The notes under the pieces are model-generated. The model saw only the letters and a program-made list of their open reading frames with translations. It searched no databases and had not been told where the DNA came from. From positions 175,236 through 239,235 of the forward strand of contig PGZJ01000004.1 in NCBI GenBank assembly GCA_002840055.1: DNA of 64,000 nt, given 5' to 3'. Each line of letters opens with the position of its first letter. The first letter of the stretch is position 1. This document shows, in pieces, positions 37,754-48,086 of the stretch. The position numbers and the translations under genes are program-made. The DNA is from Gammaproteobacteria bacterium HGW-Gammaproteobacteria-11 (GTDB lineage: Bacteria; Pseudomonadota; Gammaproteobacteria; Pseudomonadales; Pseudomonadaceae).

Positions 37754-38438
37754 CGAGGCTCTCCTGATCCAATCCTTGCTGCAGCCAGGGGCGCAGCTCG
37801 GTGGCATGGTTGACGAGGTGGCTGGCGTGCCAGCTCGCCGGATTTTCACTGGTTGGAATATAGCCATACAGCGCGGCTATGGTCGGCATGCCGGCGGCGA
37901 TACCCGCTTGAATGTCACGCAGATGATCACCGATGAATACCGATGACTGCGGCTTCACGCCCATGGCCGCGCAGGCCTTGAGCAAAGGTTCGGGGTGCGG
38001 CTTGCTGAAGCTGACCTGATCGGGACAGATCAGGCTTTGGCAGCGCTGGCCGTAGCCCATGGCATCCATCAGCGGGATGCTGAAGCGACTCAGCTTGTTG
38101 GTCACCACGCCCCAGGGCAAGCCTCTCTCATCCAGCCAGTCGAGCAGCGGTTCGATGCCGTCAAAGGGGCGGGTATGCACAGCCAGGTCGCGTTCGTAGC
38201 GTTGCAGGAAGTCGTCACGCAGCGCCGCCATCAAGGGGTCATCCGCGCTGATGTCGAAGGCGGCGCAGAGCATGCCAACGGAACCGTTCGAGACCTGGGC
38301 CCGGACCACATCCGCCGGGACCGGCGGCAGACCGCGTTCGGCAGCCATGCGCAGAATGATGCTGAGAAAGTCCTCAACGGTGTCCAGCAAGGTGCCGTCC
38401 AGATCGAACAGCACGCTGGTGATCGGCTGCTTACTCAC
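37746..38438 (-). CDS. mupP: N-acetylmuramic acid 6-phosphate phosphatase MupP (HAD family)
   Basis: A 230-residue HAD phosphatase: motif [11 protein letters not shown], motif II VVTNK, motif III SKPHPEP, motif [14 protein letters not shown]. It resembles phosphoglycolate phosphatase, and is often annotated gph. In pseudomonads the copy beside ubiG and yciK is MupP, which dephosphorylates MurNAc-6-P in cell-wall recycling; the assignment rests on that neighbourhood. Start is a GTG (38438) overlapping the ubiG stop. Confidence 0.87.
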   Translation of the reverse strand: MSKQPITSVLFDLDGTLLDTVEDFLSIILRMAAERGLPPVPADVVRAQVSNGSVGMLCAAFDISADDPLMAALRDDFLQRYERDLAVHTRPFDGIEPLLDWLDERGLPWGVVTNKLSRFSIPLMDAMGYGQRCQSLICPDQVSFSKPHPEPLLKACAAMGVKPQSSVFIGDHLRDIQAGIAAGMPTIAALYGYIPTSENPASWHASHLVNHATELRPWLQQGLDQESLDV

Positions 38439-39132
38439 TGCGGTGGGTGTGGATCATGTAGTTGACGTCGACGTTCTGTTCCAGCCTGTAGACCTTGGTC
38501 AGCGGGTTGTAGGTCAGACCGATGATGTCCTGCAGGTCCAGCCCGGCTTCACGCGACCAGGCGCCGAGTTCGGCCGGCTTGATGAATTTGGCAAATTCAT
38601 GGGTGCCGCGTGGCAGCAGGCGCAGAACGTACTCGGCACCGACAATGGCAAACACGAAGGACTTGGGGTTGCGATTGATGGTCGAGAAAAATACCTCGCC
38701 GCCGGGCTTCACCAGGGTGGCGCAGGCACGGATCACCGACGAGGGATCCGGGACATGCTCAAGCATTTCCAGGCAGGTGACCACGTCATAGTGACCGGGT
38801 TGCTCTTCGGCCAACTGCTCGGCGGTGGTCTGCCGGTAATCGACCTCGACCCCGGATTCCAGTTGGTGCAGTCGCGCTACTGCCAGTGGCGCTTCACCCA
38901 TGTCGATGCCGGTCACGCTGGCGCCGCGCAGGGCCATGGCCTCGGCCAGAATGCCGCCACCGCAGCCGACATCGAGCACGGTCTTGCCGGCCAGACCGAC
39001 CCTTTCGTCAATCCAGTTGGTGCGCAAGGGATTGATCTGGTGCAGCGGCTTGAACTCGCTGTTACGGTCCCACCAGCGACTGGCCAGGGCCTCGAATTTG
39101 GCGATTTCCGCGTGGTCGACATTAAGCGTCAT
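38431..39132 (-). CDS. ubiG: Ubiquinone biosynthesis O-methyltransferase UbiG
   Basis: A 233-residue class I SAM-dependent methyltransferase that performs both O-methylations in ubiquinone synthesis. It opens [20 protein letters not shown]; the SAM site is [16 protein letters not shown], with [11 protein letters not shown] and [12 protein letters not shown] after it. The reading frame runs on upstream inside mtaD, but the ATG at 39132 has GGGAG 7 bases before it and gives the family length. It overlaps mtaD by 11 bases. Confidence 0.94.
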   Translation of the reverse strand: MTLNVDHAEIAKFEALASRWWDRNSEFKPLHQINPLRTNWIDERVGLAGKTVLDVGCGGGILAEAMALRGASVTGIDMGEAPLAVARLHQLESGVEVDYRQTTAEQLAEEQPGHYDVVTCLEMLEHVPDPSSVIRACATLVKPGGEVFFSTINRNPKSFVFAIVGAEYVLRLLPRGTHEFAKFIKPAELGAWSREAGLDLQDIIGLTYNPLTKVYRLEQNVDVNYMIHTHRSE

Positions 39133-40462
39133 GGCTATCTCCCTGTTTGATCTGTTGTGCCCAGTGCGCCACGCTCTGCAGCAGTTGGTCCTGCCCCGGC
39201 AGAAGCAGGCGGCCGTCACGCACCTTGGCGCGCCCGGCGACCCAGACATCCGATACCTGGCTGGCGTTGCAGGTGTAGAGCAGTTGCGAAACCGGGTGGT
39301 AAACCGGTTGACTGGCCAGACCGCCAAGGTTGATGGCAGCCAGATCGGCGAATTTGCCCGGCTCCAGTGAGCCGGTCTGCTCGCCCAGTCCCAGCGCCAT
39401 GGCGCCGCCCAGGGTTGCCATATGCAAGGCACGATGGGCATCCACCGCGGTCGGTTGGCCAGACAGACTCTTGGCCAGCAGGGCGGCAGTGCGCATCTCG
39501 CCAAACATGTCCAGATCGTTGTTGCTGGCCGCGCCATCCGTACCGAGGGCGACATTGATATCAGCTTCAAGCAGGCGCTGCACCGGGCAATTGCCGCTGG
39601 CCAGCTTCATGTTCGATTCCGGGCAATGGACAATCTGTACGGCAAAGTCGTGCAGCAATTGCAGGTCGGTATCATCAACCTGGGTCATATGCACAGCCTG
39701 CAGGCGCGGACTCAGCAGGCCAAGACGGCGCAGACGCTCGAGCGGGCGCATGCCGGTCGCCTGCACGGCCTGTTCGACCTCGAAGGCGGTCTCATGGATA
39801 TGCATGTGTACCGGCAACTCCAGCTCATCAGCCAGGGTTCGGACCCGGATCAGCGTCTCATCGCCAACGGTATAGGGCGCATGGGGGCCAAAGGCAATGC
39901 TGATCAGGCCGCTGTGCTTCATTTCATCATGCAGGCGCAGGCCCTTGGAGATCGCCTCGGCGCTGTCGCGGGCGCCGGGAATCGGGTTGTCGATGACCGG
40001 AAAGGCCAGTTGCGCACGCATGCCGGCATCCAGTGCCACCCTGGCGGCGATATCCGGGAAAAAGTACATGTCGGCAAAACAGGTGGTGCCACCGCGCAGC
40101 ATTTCGGCGACCGCCAATTGGGTGCCGACCCGGACGAAGTCCTCGCTGACCCATTTGCCCTCGGCCGGCCAGATATGCTGGTTCAGCCAGGTCATCAGCG
40201 GCAGATCGTCTGCCAGACCGCGGAACAGGCTCATGGCCGCATGGCCATGGGCGTTGACCAGGCCGGGGATCAGCACATGATCAGGCAATACGCGGCGTTC
40301 CAGTGCCTGCAGTTCATTGGCGCGGGCATCCGGGAGAATCGCCAGAATGCGGCCCTGATGCACGGCCAGGCTATGGCCCTCAAGGACACTGCCGGCTGGG
40401 ACGACGGGCACAATCCAGCGCGCCGAGATGATCAGGTCAAGGGTGTCTGGTAAGGGGCTCAT
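39122..40462 (-). CDS. mtaD: 5-methylthioadenosine / S-adenosylhomocysteine deaminase MtaD
   Basis: A 446-residue amidohydrolase (TRZ/ATZ family). Metal ligands are in [16 protein letters not shown] and [13 protein letters not shown]. In P. aeruginosa the enzyme at this position deaminates 5'-methylthioadenosine to methylthioinosine, feeding methionine salvage through MtnA, the divergent gene. Several in-frame starts exist (40525, 40483, 40462). The one at 40462 matches family N termini and sits about 30 bases after a TATACT -10 box; 40483 would leave almost no leader. Confidence 0.88.
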   Translation of the reverse strand: MSPLPDTLDLIISARWIVPVVPAGSVLEGHSLAVHQGRILAILPDARANELQALERRVLPDHVLIPGLVNAHGHAAMSLFRGLADDLPLMTWLNQHIWPAEGKWVSEDFVRVGTQLAVAEMLRGGTTCFADMYFFPDIAARVALDAGMRAQLAFPVIDNPIPGARDSAEAISKGLRLHDEMKHSGLISIAFGPHAPYTVGDETLIRVRTLADELELPVHMHIHETAFEVEQAVQATGMRPLERLRRLGLLSPRLQAVHMTQVDDTDLQLLHDFAVQIVHCPESNMKLASGNCPVQRLLEADINVALGTDGAASNNDLDMFGEMRTAALLAKSLSGQPTAVDAHRALHMATLGGAMALGLGEQTGSLEPGKFADLAAINLGGLASQPVYHPVSQLLYTCNASQVSDVWVAGRAKVRDGRLLLPGQDQLLQSVAHWAQQIKQGDSHDA

Positions 40463-40490
40463 GGGCAGCTCTGATTGTTTCATGGGCGGC

Positions 40491-40568
40491 AGTATAACGT
40501 CTGCCTGCGGCCTGTGCAGGTGCATTTCATTACCGCGTTCGTCAGGCTGGCGGCTGCACAGGTATACT
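40491..40568. promoter_or_regulatory. Divergent mtaD / mtnA promoter region
   Basis: Two TATACT -10-like boxes point outward: one on the reverse strand at 40491-40496 for mtaD and one on the forward strand at 40563-40568 for mtnA. Both genes belong to methylthioadenosine recycling. No clear -35 was found for either. Confidence 0.4.
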
Positions 40569-40590
40569 CTTCCTTTTTTTGGAATCGAGC

Positions 40591-41670
40591 ATGCCTTCGA
40601 GTCGTCCTACCGAAACAACTGATGCTGTCCGCGCTCTGGCCTGGCAGGACGGCGTGCTGCGCCTGCTGGATCAGCGTCAACTGCCGGGCACACAGGCCTA
40701 TCTGGAGTGCACCGATGGGGCAACAGTAGCGCAGGCCATTCGCGATATGGTGGTACGTGGCGCGCCGGCCATTGGTATTGCTGCAGCCTATGGTATTGCC
40801 CTGAGTGCCGCCCGGATCGGCAGGACCGACGACTGGACTGCGGCACTGGAAGCGGACTTTCAGCGTCTGGAGGGCGCCCGGCCAACGGCAGTCAACCTGT
40901 CCTGGGCCTTGCGCATGATGCGTGAGCGCCTGCAACGGCTGGGCCCTGATCAGGATGTACCGGCGCGCTTGCTGGAGGCTGCCAAAGGCATTCACGAGAG
41001 TGACCTGGAAGCCAATCTGACCATGGGTCGGCTGGGCATGGAGCTGATTCGCAAACACCAGAAGCAGAAACAGAACCTGATGACTCACTGCAATGCCGGC
41101 GCGCTGGCTACCGGTGGTTACGGGACTGCGCTCGGGGTGATTCGCGCGGCCCATGCCGCCGGGCTGGTTGATCAGGTGTTTATTGATGAAACCCGGCCCT
41201 GGTTGCAGGGCTCACGGCTGACCGCCTGGGAATTGCAGCAGGACAACATCGCCGCGCGCATCAGCGTCGACTCGGCGGCCGGACACCTGATGAAGACCGA
41301 ACAGATCACCTGGGTCATAGTTGGCGCTGACCGCATTGCCGCCAACGGTGACGTGGTCAACAAGATCGGCACCTATGGACTGTCGATTCTGGCCATGCAC
41401 CATGGCCTGCGCTTTATGGTGGTGGCGCCCAGCTCAACCATTGATATGGCGCTGGAAAACGGCGATGAGGTCGAAATCGAGGAGCGCCCGGCCAGCGAGT
41501 TGCTGACCCTGGGGGCGCAGTCACTGGATACCGGTGTGCCGGTGTTCAATCCGGTGTTTGATGTGACCCCGGCTGATCTGATCGACGTGATCGTTACCGA
41601 AAAGGGCATTGTCGAGCGCCCGGATGCGCGCAAAATGGCGGATTTGATGAGTTCACGCCACCTGCATTGA
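40591..41670 (+). CDS. mtnA: Methylthioribose-1-phosphate isomerase MtnA
   Basis: A 359-residue eIF2B-like isomerase that converts methylthioribose-1-phosphate to methylthioribulose-1-phosphate in methionine salvage. [15 protein letters not shown] is the phosphate-binding region, [10 protein letters not shown] holds the catalytic Cys, and [17 protein letters not shown] the catalytic Asp. The ATG at 40591 is preferred over a TTG four codons upstream. Divergent from mtaD, which works upstream in the same pathway. Confidence 0.94.
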   Translation: MPSSRPTETTDAVRALAWQDGVLRLLDQRQLPGTQAYLECTDGATVAQAIRDMVVRGAPAIGIAAAYGIALSAARIGRTDDWTAALEADFQRLEGARPTAVNLSWALRMMRERLQRLGPDQDVPARLLEAAKGIHESDLEANLTMGRLGMELIRKHQKQKQNLMTHCNAGALATGGYGTALGVIRAAHAAGLVDQVFIDETRPWLQGSRLTAWELQQDNIAARISVDSAAGHLMKTEQITWVIVGADRIAANGDVVNKIGTYGLSILAMHHGLRFMVVAPSSTIDMALENGDEVEIEERPASELLTLGAQSLDTGVPVFNPVFDVTPADLIDVIVTEKGIVERPDARKMADLMSSRHLH

Positions 41671-41902
41671 GTGCCTCGGTCACACCCTGTCTGTTTTTAC
41701 CCTTTATATGGCCCGCGGAGGTGTCTTTCGGCTCCCTCAGCGGCCGCCGCTGTGGTATCCTACCGGGCTTTGAACAGGGCCCCTGTATCAGGGTTGGCTG
41801 AAAGCGTCATAACGCCTCATGCTGGCTCGCAGAGCCCCTGAATGCGCAGATAATTTGCAATGGGCATCATCAGGTTGCCGACAATAAAAGGAATGCCGTT
41901 TC

Positions 41903-44665
41903 ATGGGTGAACTGGCCAAAGAAATCCTTCCAGTCAATATCGAAGACGAACTGAAACAGTCCTACCTGGATTACGCCATGAGCGTGATCGTCGGGCGGGC
42001 GTTGCCAGACGTGCGTGACGGCCTCAAGCCGGTTCACCGTCGCGTACTGTTCGCCATGAGCGAACTGGGCAATGACTGGAACAAGGCGTACAAGAAGTCG
42101 GCCCGTGTGGTCGGTGACGTGATCGGTAAATATCACCCGCACGGTGACTCGGCGGTGTACGACACCATCGTTCGCATGGCGCAGCCGTTCTCCCTGCGTT
42201 ATCTGCTGGTGGATGGTCAGGGCAACTTCGGTTCGGTCGACGGCGACAACGCCGCCGCCATGCGTTACACCGAAATCCGCATGACCAAGCTGGCCCATGA
42301 GTTGCTGGCCGACCTGGACAAGGAAACCGTTGACTGGGTGCCCAACTATGACGGCACCGAGCAGATTCCTGCGGTACTACCGACCAAGGTGCCCAACCTG
42401 CTGATCAACGGCTCCAGCGGTATTGCCGTGGGCATGGCGACCAATATTCCGCCGCACAACCTGACCGAAGTGATCAACGCCTGTCTGGCGCTGATCGCCA
42501 ATCCGGACATGAGCATTGCCGAGTTGATGGAACATATCCCCGGTCCGGACTTCCCGACCGCCGGAATCATCAATGGCCGTGCCGGTATCGTTGAAGCCTA
42601 TAACACCGGGCGTGGCCGCATTTATGTGCGGGCCCGCTGCGAGATTCAGGACATCGACAAGGTCGGTGGCCGCCAGCAGATCATCATTCATGAACTCCCT
42701 TACCAGTTGAACAAGGCCCGTCTGATCGAAAAGATCGCCGAGCTGGTCAAGGAGAAGAAGATCGAGGGCATTACCGAGCTGCGCGATGAGTCCGACAAGG
42801 ACGGCATGCGCGTGGTCATCGAGTTGCGCCGTGGTGAAGTGGCCGAGGTGGTGCTCAACAACCTGTATATCCAGACCCAGATGCAGAGCGTGTTCGGCAT
42901 CAATATCGTCGGTCTGCTGGACGGTCAGCCGCGCATCCTGAACCTCAAGGAGCTGCTCGACGCCTTTATCCGTCACCGCCGTGAGGTGGTGACCCGGCGT
43001 ACCGTATTCGAGCTGCGCAAGGCCCGCGAACGCGGTCACATCCTTGAAGGTCAGGCCGTCGCCCTGTCGAACATCGACCCGGTGATCGCCATGATCAAGG
43101 CTTCGCCCACCCCGGCTGAGGCCAAGGAACGTCTGATCGCTGCTGGCTGGGAGCCGGGTGCGGTAGTCGATATGGTCGAGCGCGCCGGTGCCGATTCCTG
43201 CCGTCCGGATGGACTGGATGAGCAATTTGGTCTGCGCGATGGCAAGTATTACCTGTCACCGGAACAGGCCCAGGCCATCCTTGAGCTGCGCTTGCATCGC
43301 CTGACCGGTCTTGAGCATGAAAAGCTGCTGGCCGAATACCAGGAGATCCTCCTGCAGATTGGCGAGTTGCTGCGCATCCTCAACAGTCAGGAACGCCTGA
43401 TGGAAGTGATCGTCGAGGAGCTGGAGAAGATCAAGGCCGATTTTGGTGATGCCCGGCGGACCGAAATCGTGGCCTCGCGCATGGATCTGACCATTGGCGA
43501 CCTGATTACCGAAGAAGAGCGGGTGGTGACCATTTCCCACGGCGGTTATGCCAAGAGCCAACCCTTGACCGATTACCAGGCCCAGCGTCGAGGTGGTCGT
43601 GGCAAGTCAGCCACAGGCGTCAAGGACGAGGATTACGTCGAACATCTGTTGGTCGCCAACAGCCACGCCACCCTGTTGCTGTTCTCCAGCAAAGGCAAGG
43701 TGTACTGGCTGAAGACCTATGAAATACCGGAAGCTTCGCGCACGGCGCGGGGTCGGCCGATGGTCAACCTGTTGCCGCTGGAGGAGGGTGAACGCATCAC
43801 CGCCATGCTGCAGATTGACCTCGAGGCGCTGCAACAGAGTGCCGGTGCCGACGAAGAACTGGATGAAGACAACCCGGTGATCGAAGGTGAACTGCTGGAG
43901 CCCGAAGTCGACAGCGAATCCGAGGACGAGTCTGACGACGATCAGGACGAGCCGACCGGCGCCTATATCTTCATGGCCACCGCGCGCGGCACGGTCAAGA
44001 AGACCCCGCTGGTGCAGTTCAGTCGGCCCCGCAGCAACGGTCTGATTGCCCTGCGTCTGGATGAAGGCGATACCCTGATTGCGGCCGCCATCACCGATGG
44101 TGCGCGTGACATCATGCTGTTCTCCGATGGCGGCAAGGTGATTCGCTTCAAGGAACGCCATGTACGCACCATGGGCCGTACCGCCCGGGGTGTTCGCGGC
44201 ATGCGTCTGGCTGAAGGTCAGCGTCTGATTTCCATGCTGATCCCGGAGCCTGAGGTGCAGATTCTGACCGCCTCGGCGCGGGGTTACGGCAAGCGCACCC
44301 AACTTGAGGAATTCCCGCGTCGTGGACGTGGTGGTCAGGGCGTGATTGCCATGGTCAGCAACGAACGTAACGGCGGACTGGTGGGTGCCGTGCAGGTGGT
44401 TGATGGTGACGAGATCATGCTGATTTCCGATCAGGGTACACTGGTGCGTACCCGCGTCAGTGAGGTCTCGCGTCTGTCACGCAATACCCAGGGCGTTACC
44501 CTGATCAAGCTGGCCACCGACGAGAAACTGGTCGGTCTGGAGCGGGTGCTTGAGCCGGAAGATGATGGTCTGGAAGAGACGCCGGAAGCCGTCGATGACG
44601 AGCAGGTGTCGCTGGATGAAACCGCCGTTGACGATCAGGCGTCAGCGGCAGACGAGCAGGAGTAA
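41903..44665 (+). CDS. gyrA: DNA gyrase subunit A
   Basis: A 920-residue type IIA topoisomerase subunit. The catalytic Tyr is in [10 protein letters not shown] (residue 122). In the quinolone-resistance region Ser83 and Asp87 are present ([11 protein letters not shown]), the sensitive state. The C-terminal DNA-wrapping domain has the GyrA box QRRGGRGK. An acidic insertion ([13 protein letters not shown], about 672-684) and acidic C terminus make it longer than the 875-residue E. coli protein; pseudomonad GyrA proteins share this. Heads the gyrA-serC-pheA-hisC-tyrA::aroA-cmk-rpsA supraoperon. Confidence 0.97.
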   Translation: MGELAKEILPVNIEDELKQSYLDYAMSVIVGRALPDVRDGLKPVHRRVLFAMSELGNDWNKAYKKSARVVGDVIGKYHPHGDSAVYDTIVRMAQPFSLRYLLVDGQGNFGSVDGDNAAAMRYTEIRMTKLAHELLADLDKETVDWVPNYDGTEQIPAVLPTKVPNLLINGSSGIAVGMATNIPPHNLTEVINACLALIANPDMSIAELMEHIPGPDFPTAGIINGRAGIVEAYNTGRGRIYVRARCEIQDIDKVGGRQQIIIHELPYQLNKARLIEKIAELVKEKKIEGITELRDESDKDGMRVVIELRRGEVAEVVLNNLYIQTQMQSVFGINIVGLLDGQPRILNLKELLDAFIRHRREVVTRRTVFELRKARERGHILEGQAVALSNIDPVIAMIKASPTPAEAKERLIAAGWEPGAVVDMVERAGADSCRPDGLDEQFGLRDGKYYLSPEQAQAILELRLHRLTGLEHEKLLAEYQEILLQIGELLRILNSQERLMEVIVEELEKIKADFGDARRTEIVASRMDLTIGDLITEEERVVTISHGGYAKSQPLTDYQAQRRGGRGKSATGVKDEDYVEHLLVANSHATLLLFSSKGKVYWLKTYEIPEASRTARGRPMVNLLPLEEGERITAMLQIDLEALQQSAGADEELDEDNPVIEGELLEPEVDSESEDESDDDQDEPTGAYIFMATARGTVKKTPLVQFSRPRSNGLIALRLDEGDTLIAAAITDGARDIMLFSDGGKVIRFKERHVRTMGRTARGVRGMRLAEGQRLISMLIPEPEVQILTASARGYGKRTQLEEFPRRGRGGQGVIAMVSNERNGGLVGAVQVVDGDEIMLISDQGTLVRTRVSEVSRLSRNTQGVTLIKLATDEKLVGLERVLEPEDDGLEETPEAVDDEQVSLDETAVDDQASAADEQE

Positions 44666-44673
44666 CCCGTACT

Positions 44674-45759
44674 GTGAGCAAGCGTTTGTTCAACTTCTGT
44701 GCTGGCCCGGCCGCCTTGCCGGAGGCCGTGCTGCAACAGGCCCAGGCCGAACTGCTGGACTGGCAGGGCAAGGGTCTGTCGGTGATGGAAATGAGTCACC
44801 GCAGTGACGAGTTTGTCAGTGTCGCAGAGGCGGCCGAGCAGGACCTGCGCGATCTGCTGGCGATTCCTGACAACTACAAGGTACTGTTTCTGCAGGGCGG
44901 TGCCAGTCAGCAGTTTGCCCAGATTCCACTGAATTTCCTGCCCGAAGACGGCGTGGCCGACTATATCGATACCGGTATCTGGTCGGCCAAGGCGATTGAA
45001 GAGGCCGAGCGTTATGGTCGCGTCAATGTCGCCGCCAGCGCCAAGGGGTATGACTACTTTGCCATCCCCGGTCAGAACGACTGGCGCCTGAGCAAGGACG
45101 CTGCCTATGTGCACTACACACCGAATGAAACCATCGGTGGTCTGGAGTTTGGCTGGATTCCCGAGGTCGGTGATGTACCGCTGATCGCCGACATGTCCTC
45201 GACCATTCTCTCGCGTCCGCTGGATGTCTCGCGTTACGGCATGATCTACGCCGGCGCGCAGAAAAACATTGGCCCCAGCGGGCTGGTGGTGGTCATCGTC
45301 CGTGAAGATCTGCTCGGTCAGGCCCGCAGCCTGTGTCCCACCATGCTGGATTACAGCGTGGCGGCCAAGAACGCCTCGATGTACAACACGCCACCGACCT
45401 TCGGCTGGTATCTGGCTGGCTTGATCTTCAAGTGGTTGAAGCAGCAGGGCGGTCTCGAGGCCATGCAGCGCATCAACGATGCCAAGCAGCGCACGCTGTA
45501 CGGCGCGATTGATCGTAGTGAGCTGTATAGCAACCCGATCAATACCTCGGATCGTTCCTGGATGAATGTGCCGTTCAGGCTGGCCGATGACCGGTTGGAC
45601 AAGTCGTTCCTGGCCGGTGCCGAAGAGCGCGGCCTGCTGAATCTCAAGGGTCACCGCTCGGTCGGTGGCATGCGTGCGTCGATCTACAACGCCGTCAGCC
45701 AGCAAGCGGTTGATGCGCTGGTGGCCTACATGGCTGAGTTTGAACAAAAGCAGGGTTGA
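44674..45759 (+). CDS. serC: Phosphoserine aminotransferase
   Basis: A 361-residue class V PLP aminotransferase. It catalyses the second step of serine synthesis and also acts in pyridoxal phosphate synthesis. NFCAGPAALPEAVL opens the protein, and the PLP lysine is in YAGAQKNIGPSGLV. The start is a GTG 8 bases after gyrA, with AGGAG upstream inside gyrA. Directly followed by pheA. Confidence 0.96.
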   Translation: MSKRLFNFCAGPAALPEAVLQQAQAELLDWQGKGLSVMEMSHRSDEFVSVAEAAEQDLRDLLAIPDNYKVLFLQGGASQQFAQIPLNFLPEDGVADYIDTGIWSAKAIEEAERYGRVNVAASAKGYDYFAIPGQNDWRLSKDAAYVHYTPNETIGGLEFGWIPEVGDVPLIADMSSTILSRPLDVSRYGMIYAGAQKNIGPSGLVVVIVREDLLGQARSLCPTMLDYSVAAKNASMYNTPPTFGWYLAGLIFKWLKQQGGLEAMQRINDAKQRTLYGAIDRSELYSNPINTSDRSWMNVPFRLADDRLDKSFLAGAEERGLLNLKGHRSVGGMRASIYNAVSQQAVDALVAYMAEFEQKQG

Positions 45760-45764
45760 TGATC

Positions 45765-46862
45765 ATGTCCGATGAAGACCAGCTCAAGGCACTGCGCAAC
45801 CGTATTGACGCGATCGACGAGAAGGTTCTCGAACTGATCAGCGAGCGTGCCAAATGTGCTCAGACAGTGGCGCAGGTCAAGCAGAAAGCCCTGCCCGAAG
45901 GCGCCAAGCCGGTATTTTACCGTCCCGAGCGTGAAGCCTGGGTGCTCAAGCACATCATGGAGCTGAACAAGGGGCCCCTCGATAACGAGGAAATGGCCCG
46001 GTTGTTCCGCGAGATCATGTCAGCCTGCCTGGCCCTGGAAGAACCGCTGAGAGTCGCCTATCTGGGGCCCGAAGGTACCTTTACCCAGGCGGCGGCGCTC
46101 AAGCACTTCGGCCATTCGGTGATCAGCGTGCCGATGGCCGCGATTGACGAAATCTTCCGTGAAGTCGCAGCCGGCGCCGTGCAATTTGGTGTGGTGCCAG
46201 TGGAAAACTCCACCGAGGGCGCCATCAACCACACCCTGGACAGCTTCCTTGAGCACGATATGGTGATCTGCGGTGAAGTCGAGCTGCGCATTCACCATCA
46301 CCTGCTGGTCGGCGACAACACCAAGACCGACAAGATCTCCCGGGTCTATTCCCACGCCCAGTCACTGGCCCAGTGCCGCAAGTGGCTGGACGCGCACTAT
46401 CCGAATGTCGAGCGCGTGGCGGTGGCCAGCAACGCCGAGGCCGCCAAGCGGGTCAAGGGTGAGTGGAATTCCGCCGCGATTGCCGGTGACATGGCCTGTG
46501 AGCTGTATGGACTGACGCGGATTGCCGAGAAAATCGAGGATCGCCCGGACAATTCCACGCGCTTTTTGATCATCGGCAGTCAGACAGTGCCACCGACCGG
46601 TGACGACAAGACATCTATCATTGTCTCGATGCGCAACAAGCCGGGTGCGCTGCATCACCTGCTGCAGCCGTTCCACAACAACGGCATCGACCTGACACGC
46701 ATCGAAACACGGCCCTCGCGCAGCGGCAAGTGGACCTATGTATTCTTCATCGACTTCTTCGGCCACCAGCAGGACCCCCTGATCAAGGACGCGCTGGAGA
46801 AGATCAACGATGAATCGGTGGCCCTCAAGGTGCTGGGTTCGTATCCGAAGGCTGTACTGTAA
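45765..46862 (+). CDS. pheA: Chorismate mutase / prephenate dehydratase (P-protein)
   Basis: A 365-residue bifunctional enzyme of phenylalanine synthesis. The AroQ chorismate mutase helix bundle covers about 5-90 (LRNRIDAIDEKVLELISERA). The dehydratase covers about 95-270 (AYLGPEGTFTQAA, VVPVENSTEGAINHTLD, DNSTRFLIIG), and a C-terminal ACT domain with GALHHLLQPF and LTRIETRPSR senses Phe. The ATG at 45765 has AGGG 9 bases upstream; ATG 45759 is too close. The start region overlaps the serC stop. Confidence 0.95.
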   Translation: MSDEDQLKALRNRIDAIDEKVLELISERAKCAQTVAQVKQKALPEGAKPVFYRPEREAWVLKHIMELNKGPLDNEEMARLFREIMSACLALEEPLRVAYLGPEGTFTQAAALKHFGHSVISVPMAAIDEIFREVAAGAVQFGVVPVENSTEGAINHTLDSFLEHDMVICGEVELRIHHHLLVGDNTKTDKISRVYSHAQSLAQCRKWLDAHYPNVERVAVASNAEAAKRVKGEWNSAAIAGDMACELYGLTRIAEKIEDRPDNSTRFLIIGSQTVPPTGDDKTSIIVSMRNKPGALHHLLQPFHNNGIDLTRIETRPSRSGKWTYVFFIDFFGHQQDPLIKDALEKINDESVALKVLGSYPKAVL

Positions 46863-46873
46863 ACAACGTGATT

Positions 46874-46952
46874 AGCTGGAAGCTGGAAGCTGGAAGCTGG
46901 AAGTTAAAAGCGGCCAGCGTCTCGGTTTGCTTCCAGCTTATGGCTTCCAGCT
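46874..46952. repeat. Four 7-bp tandem repeats with matching inverted arms between pheA and hisC
   Basis: AGCTGGA is repeated four times head-to-tail (46874-46901). Two copies of the complement, GCTTCCAGCT, follow at 46929-46938 and 46943-46952. The RNA could form a stem of about 10 bp in several registers. It fills most of the 111-bp gap between two supraoperon genes and resembles short palindromic intergenic repeats of proteobacteria. Confidence 0.7.
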
Positions 46953-46973
46953 TTAAGCTCAGCGGAGCGTGTG

Positions 46974-48086
46974 ATGACCTGTGATTTCCTCAGCCTGGCT
47001 CAGCCGGGTGTGCAAAAGCTGTCTCCCTATGTGCCCGGCAAGCCGGTCGAGGAGCTGGCGCGTGAGTTTGGTTTGCGGCCGCAGGATATTGTCAAACTGG
47101 CCAGCAACGAGAATCCCCTGGGGCCCAGTCCGCGCGTCATCGAGGCGATCAAGGCGGCCCTGGCGGAGATGACGCGCTACCCCGACGGCAACGGCTTTGC
47201 ACTGAAAAGCGCGCTGTCCGAGCGCCTCGGCGTCAGCCCGGCGATGATTACCCTGGGCAATGGTTCCAACGATATTCTCGAGCTGATCACCCGCGCCTTT
47301 GTCGGGCCGCAGCATGAGGTGGTGTTCAGCCAGCACGCCTTTGCCGTCTACCCGATTGTCACCCAGGCCGTGGGCGCCCGTGCCGTGGTAGTCCCGGCCC
47401 GTGACTGGGGGCATGATCTTGAGGCCATGGCGGCTGCGATCACGCCGGCTACCCGTCTGGTGTTTATCGCCAACCCGAACAACCCGACCGGCACCTGGAT
47501 TGACGCGGCGGCCCTTGAGGCCTTCCTCGCCCGGGTTCCCGAGCAGGTCATCGTCGTACTGGACGAGGCCTACACCGAATATGTGGAAAACGGTGAAGTG
47601 CCCAACGGCATGGACTATCTGGCGCGCTACCCCAATCTGCTGGTCTCGCGTACCTTCTCCAAGGCCTACGGTCTGGCGGCGCTGCGTGTCGGTTACGCAG
47701 TCTGTCAGCCGGCCATTGCCGATGCCATGAACCGCGTACGCCAGCCCTTCAACGTCAACAGTCTGGCCCTGGCGGCGGCGGTAGCTACCTTGGCCGATGC
47801 CGATTATCTGGCCGCCAGCTGCAAGGTCAACCGCGAAGGCATGGCCCAGCTTGAGGCGGGCTTTGCGGCCCTGGGTCTGAGCTGGATTCCCTCGCGCGGC
47901 AACTTTATTGCTGTTGATCTGGGTCGCGAGGCCTCGGGCATCTATCAGGCTCTATTACGTCAGGGCGTGATTGTGCGCCCGGTGGGCAACTATGAGATGC
48001 CCAATCACCTGCGGGTGTCCATTGGCCTGGCCCAGGAAAACCAGCGCTTCCTTGACGTGCTGGGACAGGTTCTGGCCCGTGAGTAA
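46974..48086 (+). CDS. hisC: Histidinol-phosphate / aromatic aminotransferase (HisC2)
   Basis: A 370-residue class I/II PLP aminotransferase. ASNENPLGPSP is the N-terminal motif, ANPNNPTGTW binds the cofactor region, and the PLP lysine is in SRTFSKAYGLAALRVGY. In this supraoperon the HisC copy (HisHb) is thought to serve aromatic amino-acid transamination as well as histidine synthesis. The ATG at 46974 has GGAG 6 bases upstream. Its end overlaps the GTG start of tyrA::aroA. Confidence 0.93.
   Translation: MTCDFLSLAQPGVQKLSPYVPGKPVEELAREFGLRPQDIVKLASNENPLGPSPRVIEAIKAALAEMTRYPDGNGFALKSALSERLGVSPAMITLGNGSNDILELITRAFVGPQHEVVFSQHAFAVYPIVTQAVGARAVVVPARDWGHDLEAMAAAITPATRLVFIANPNNPTGTWIDAAALEAFLARVPEQVIVVLDEAYTEYVENGEVPNGMDYLARYPNLLVSRTFSKAYGLAALRVGYAVCQPAIADAMNRVRQPFNVNSLALAAAVATLADADYLAASCKVNREGMAQLEAGFAALGLSWIPSRGNFIAVDLGREASGIYQALLRQGVIVRPVGNYEMPNHLRVSIGLAQENQRFLDVLGQVLARE

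Noticed and set aside
46874-46952. Possible CRISPR array
   Set aside because: Units are 7 bp and contiguous with no spacers; no cas genes nearby.
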